The notes under the pieces are model-generated. The model was given only the letters and a program-made list of their open reading frames with translations. It made no database searches and was not told where the DNA came from. This document shows, in pieces, positions 20,217 to 23,775 of a DNA stretch of 23,775 nucleotides. The stretch is from Lachnospiraceae bacterium. GTDB taxonomy: Bacteria > Bacillota > Clostridia > Lachnospirales > Lachnospiraceae. The translations under genes were made by a program, and so were the position numbers. The DNA lies in contig VSNM01000082.1 of assembly GCA_009774245.1 (NCBI GenBank), positions 1 to 23,775 of the forward strand, read 5' to 3'. Numbering within the stretch: position 1 is the first letter of the stretch; each line of letters begins with the position of its first letter.

Positions 20217-23200
20217 ATGAAAAATAGGAAAAAAACAGTGCAGGAAGTGATCTGGGTGGTTGTTCTTCTGGCGGCCATGATCGTTCTGTTTCGGTGGTAT
20301 ACGACACAGAACAGTGTGCGTATGGAGGAGCGCAACAAAAATTACGCGGCGGATTCGGCGCGCCAGACAATGACGCGGATCAATGAGAAAATGAACAATG
20401 CGCTCGAGCTGATCAACACATATGCGTACTTTGTCAGCGAAGGGCTCAAGGAGCCTGTCATCAACGAACAGCTGCTGCAGGAAATCGAGCACAATGCCCT
20501 GTTCGACGCGGTGCTGTTCACAGATGCCGCAGGTACGAACCATACTTCTGACGGGCGTGTTTCCGATGCTTCTGATCGAGATTACTACAAGAACGGAATG
20601 CGTGGTGAGAGCGGCATCGCCGTGATACTGGATTCCTATTTTTTTAATGAGACGATGGTAAGCTTCTATGCGCCGCTGCGCTATAGGGGGGAGGTCATCG
20701 GTGTGCTCAGGGGCTCATATCTTGCGGAGGAGTATCTCAAGGATATGTTGTCGACCACGTATTTCGGCGAGGCCGCGGAGGTGTATCTCTGTATGCCGAA
20801 CGGGAGGGCGATCGCGAGCTCAAACGGAAATATTTATGAGGAAGATCTGATCGACACGCTGGTGAAAAATCATGTGATTGATGAGAATACGGCGAAGGAG
20901 GCAAAAGGGATTTTTGAACGCGGCGGGGAAGGCGTCTTTATATGCAGCTCCGGCAGCAGGACAGACAATATCTGCATCATGTCCCTCCCGGAAAATAATT
21001 TCGTGCTCGTGCAGACATTTCCCAAGAATGTCACGCAGCGCATGATAAGGGACGAGAATCTCGTGGGAATCCGGCTGGAAATCATGCTGATCGGGTTGTT
21101 TGTCATCTATATCATCACTCTCGTGATCCGTGCGGGAAGGGAGAGAAAGCTGCTGGAAGATGAAAACCGGGAGATGGGGTACATTATCAACGGTGTCACC
21201 ACTCTGTTTACGAGATTTGTCATGGTTGACTTTGGAGCGGGCACCTATCAGTATCTGGCAGGGACATCGCCGGCGGGAGATGACATTACAGTGAAAGGCA
21301 CCTATCAGGAACTGGTGTGTCATGTGTGCTCGGAGCTGATCGATGAGACGGAGCGCATGGAGCTGAAGGAATATCTGGAGCAGGAAGTCCTGATACAGTC
21401 GCTGACAGACTCCAATGATGTGCGTTTTGAGTGCCATGTGATACAGAACGGTCATTCGGAGTGGGAGCACATCAACATTATCTGTCTGGAGCGAAAAGAG
21501 GGAAAAGCGGAGAAGCTGCTGCTGATCAGACAAAACATCACGGAAGTGAAGGAGAAGGAACTGCACATACAGGCGAAGATGGCTGTTGCCAACCGCAAGG
21601 AGCGTCAGTACCAGCTTGCGATCACATCCAATGCCATCTGTACATTTGAGTTCAATCTGACGCAGGACCGCATCGAGAGAGATATCCTGCGCGAGACGGA
21701 TGAAGGGCAGGTATCGCTGCTTGGCAGGGTGGATCTGAACGCCCCATGCAGGATATCCGAGTGGTTTCAGCGGTGGGAAAAGTTTGTCATGCATGACTCG
21801 CTGGAAGATTACAGGACAATTGTGAATACAGAGTATCTCGTCGGGCGTTATGAGCAGGGCGAGGCGGAGGTCAGCGCGGAGTACTGGTGCACAGACTGCC
21901 GCGGGCAGGAGATTTGTGTCCGCCAGTCGTTTCTCATGACCAGGGACGATGAGACGCAGGACATCCTGGTGATGGTCGTGATGAAGGAGATCACGGAGAG
22001 CGTCCGGAAGCAGAAGGAGCAGACACAGGCGCTGCAGGATGCGCTGATGCAGGCGCAGCACGCAAACAGGGCGAAGACGACCTTCCTGTCTAACATGTCG
22101 CATGATATCCGCACGCCGATGAACGCGATTATCGGGTTTGCAACGATTGCAGCCAGCCATATTGATAACAAAGACCAGGTGAAAGACTGTCTGCAGAAGG
22201 TGTTGTCATCGAGCAACCATCTGCTCAGCCTGATCAACGACATTCTTGATATGAGCCGGATCGAGAGCGGGAAAGTGCAGATCAAGGAGCAGGAATGCAA
22301 TATCTCCGAACTGATGCATAATCTCGTCAACATTATCCAGCCGCAGGTGAAGGCAAAACAGCTCGAACTCTTTATCGATACCTTTGAGATCGTCAACGAG
22401 GATGTCATCGCGGATTCGCTCAAGCTCAACCAGGTGTTCATCAACCTGCTGAGCAATGCCGTGAAGTACACGCCGGCCGGGGGAACCATCACCTTCCGCA
22501 TCATGCAGAAAACGACGTTCCGTCACGGGTATGGCGATTACATTTTTATCATTAAGGACAATGGCATCGGTATGTCAAGAGAGTTCGTGGAGCATATCTT
22601 TGAGCCGTTCGAGCGGGAGTCAACCGTCACGCAGTCCGGCATTCAGGGTACAGGACTTGGCATGGCGATCACGAGAAATATTGTCGAGATGATGAACGGT
22701 ACGATCACGGTGGACAGTGAGATCGGCAAGGGAAGCACCTTCACGGTGGAGCTGGGATTAAAGCTGCAGGATATCGAGAAGAATGCGGAACAGATCAAGG
22801 AGCTGAACGGACTCCGCGCGCTTGTCGTGGACGACGATTTCCATGTGTGCGACAGTGTGAGCAAGATGCTCAAGAAGATCGGGCTGCGGTCTGAGTGGAC
22901 GACTTCGGGGAGGGAGGCTGCGTACCGCGCCCAGATGGCATATGAGGAAGGGGACGCTTACCACACCTATATTATTGACTGGCAGATGCCGGAGATCAGT
23001 GGTGTGGAGACCGCCAGAAAGATTCGCAGCGTTGTCGGCAGCGATGCGCCAATCATTATTCTGACAGCCTATGACTGGTCTGATATCGAGGAGGAGGCCA
23101 GGGAGGCAGGAGTCACGGCATTCTGCGCAAAGCCGCTCTTCATGTCCGACTTAAAGTCCGCGCTGCTGGCTGCAAACAATCTGTCAGAGAGTGAGGACAG

Positions 23201-23609
23201 AGCTGCCTCATGGACGCTGGAGGATTTTGGTGGAAAGCGCGTCCTGCTCGTGGAGGATATCGAGCTGAACCGCGAGATCGCGGAGGTGATCCTGGAGGAG
23301 GCTGGATTCGTTGTCGAGTCGGCGCCGGATGGAACGGACGCTGTCTCGATGGTGGAGAAATCCGAGGAATACTACTATGATATAGTGCTTATGGATGTGC
23401 AGATGCCGATCATGAATGGGTACGAGGCGACCAGAACGATCCGGAACATGCCGAGAAAAGATGTCAAGGATCTGCCGATCATTGCCATGACGGCCAACGC
23501 ACTGGAGGAGGATAAGGAGGCGGCGCTGAAAAACGGCATGAACGCCCATATCTCAAAGCCGCTGAATATGGATATCTTCATATCAGTGCTCAGGCAGTTT
23601 ATCAAGTGA
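20217..23609 (+). CDS. Hybrid sensor histidine kinase with dCache sensor and two receiver domains
   Basis: A 1130-residue membrane kinase. TM1 is at about 10-28 and TM2 (LEIMLIGLFVIYIITLVI) at about 285-305. The extracytoplasmic region between them looks like a dCache sensor (SDRDYYKNGMRGESGI, VSFYAPLRYRGEVIGVLRGSY). Residues 310-600 hold PAS-like cytoplasmic segments that I cannot delimit. The HisKA box has His629 in NMSHDIRTPMNAIIG. The ATPase motifs are NQVFINLLSNAVKY, DNGIGMS and GTGLGMAI. Receiver 1 has the acidic patch VDDDF and phospho-Asp921 (IIDWQMP). Receiver 2 has Asp1060 (VLMDVQMP) and a lysine in HISKPL. No HPt domain or output domain is present, so a separate phosphotransfer protein is expected, and none is in the window. 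GGAGGGG before ATG 20217 decides the start; the frame is open from 20169, but that start has no such site. The ligand is unknown. Confidence 0.92.
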   Translation: MKNRKKTVQEVIWVVVLLAAMIVLFRWYTTQNSVRMEERNKNYAADSARQTMTRINEKMNNALELINTYAYFVSEGLKEPVINEQLLQEIEHNALFDAVLFTDAAGTNHTSDGRVSDASDRDYYKNGMRGESGIAVILDSYFFNETMVSFYAPLRYRGEVIGVLRGSYLAEEYLKDMLSTTYFGEAAEVYLCMPNGRAIASSNGNIYEEDLIDTLVKNHVIDENTAKEAKGIFERGGEGVFICSSGSRTDNICIMSLPENNFVLVQTFPKNVTQRMIRDENLVGIRLEIMLIGLFVIYIITLVIRAGRERKLLEDENREMGYIINGVTTLFTRFVMVDFGAGTYQYLAGTSPAGDDITVKGTYQELVCHVCSELIDETERMELKEYLEQEVLIQSLTDSNDVRFECHVIQNGHSEWEHINIICLERKEGKAEKLLLIRQNITEVKEKELHIQAKMAVANRKERQYQLAITSNAICTFEFNLTQDRIERDILRETDEGQVSLLGRVDLNAPCRISEWFQRWEKFVMHDSLEDYRTIVNTEYLVGRYEQGEAEVSAEYWCTDCRGQEICVRQSFLMTRDDETQDILVMVVMKEITESVRKQKEQTQALQDALMQAQHANRAKTTFLSNMSHDIRTPMNAIIGFATIAASHIDNKDQVKDCLQKVLSSSNHLLSLINDILDMSRIESGKVQIKEQECNISELMHNLVNIIQPQVKAKQLELFIDTFEIVNEDVIADSLKLNQVFINLLSNAVKYTPAGGTITFRIMQKTTFRHGYGDYIFIIKDNGIGMSREFVEHIFEPFERESTVTQSGIQGTGLGMAITRNIVEMMNGTITVDSEIGKGSTFTVELGLKLQDIEKNAEQIKELNGLRALVVDDDFHVCDSVSKMLKKIGLRSEWTTSGREAAYRAQMAYEEGDAYHTYIIDWQMPEISGVETARKIRSVVGSDAPIIILTAYDWSDIEEEAREAGVTAFCAKPLFMSDLKSALLAANNLSESEDRAASWTLEDFGGKRVLLVEDIELNREIAEVILEEAGFVVESAPDGTDAVSMVEKSEEYYYDIVLMDVQMPIMNGYEATRTIRNMPRKDVKDLPIIAMTANALEEDKEAALKNGMNAHISKPLNMDIFISVLRQFIK

Positions 23610-23734
23610 CGGACGCAGGGGGCTGTATATATATGAACTGCGATATCAGGAAATTAGACGAGTTGTCAAGATGTTTTTTGCCGCATGTACATCAGCCGTT
23701 GTTACTATTCACAGCCGATTTTTTGGCACGTCAA

Positions 23735-23773
23735 AAAAAAGCGGGTGGACAGTGATTGTTTGCCCGCTTTTTT
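23735..23773 (+). terminator. Rho-independent (bidirectional) terminator at the window end
   Basis: AAAAAAGCGGG (23735-23745) pairs with CCCGCTTTTTT (23763-23773) around a 17-base loop. The A-run and T-run make it usable from either side. It lies about 125 bases after the kinase stop; the stretch 23610-23734 shows no convincing gene. Confidence 0.85.
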
Positions 23774-23775
23774 GG

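Noticed and set aside
20822..22160. A long minus-strand open frame of more than 400 codons inside the kinase gene
   Set aside because: It lies wholly opposite the HisKA-containing coding frame, has no start signals, and is rich in His, Arg, Leu and Cys as expected of an antisense shadow.
23633..23755. A 40-codon frame starting MNCDIRKLDELSRCF after the kinase gene
   Set aside because: It has a purine run only at a long distance and overlaps the terminator stem at 23735-23773. It has no recognisable features.

Overview
The window looks like chromosomal DNA of a Gram-positive anaerobe of the class Clostridia, most likely Lachnospiraceae. I infer this from AGGAGG-type ribosome binding sites, sigma-A promoters with 17-bp spacers, IscR-NifS-IscU genes of Firmicutes type, a MoxR/DUF58/DUF4129-like cluster, and a phosphofructokinase with a PPi-type active site. 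No rRNA, tRNA or CRISPR array is visible. All genes lie on the + strand except one Uma2-family gene.

Layout. (1) 1-2612: a promoter drives a HAD-family phosphatase gene that is broken by an internal deletion plus frameshift, followed by a small DUF1905 gene. A WYL-domain regulator then overlaps a GNAT acetyltransferase, with a perfect 16-bp inverted repeat on the regulator's promoter. (2) 2613-6236: a leader holding a hairpin and one repeat copy, then a MoxR ATPase, a DUF58 protein and a multi-pass DUF4129-like membrane protein, probably one operon. (3) 6237-12221: a Rep_3-type replication initiator homologue, followed nine bases later by an ABC ATPase, a single-pass protein with a Pro/Gln-rich cytoplasmic tail, and an internally duplicated ABC-2-like permease. 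(4) 12222-13217: a repeat composite with terminal inverted repeats, a convergent Uma2-family nuclease-like gene, and back-to-back promoters. (5) 13218-18156: IscR-type regulator, cysteine desulfurase and IscU scaffold (iron-sulfur cluster assembly, closed by a terminator), then a separately promoted 856-aa fusion of an FAD disulfide reductase, a rhodanese, a sirohaem/4Fe-4S sulfite-reductase-like module and a 2[4Fe-4S] ferredoxin. (6) 18157-19975: phosphofructokinase and a GatB/YqeY-domain protein. (7) 20105-23775: a promoter, a hybrid sensor histidine kinase with two receiver domains, and a closing terminator.

The feature least explained by known genes is a dispersed structured repeat. Three 67-bp copies (two identical and in tandem, one 61/67) fold into a nested stem with an 11-nt purine-rich bulge. 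A diverged fourth copy keeps the architecture, including the 11-nt bulge, with different stem bases. The tandem pair is bounded by 8-bp perfect terminal inverted repeats, like a MITE. A fifth locus carries one terminus joined to the other arm. All copies are intergenic, and two sit directly after a hairpin.
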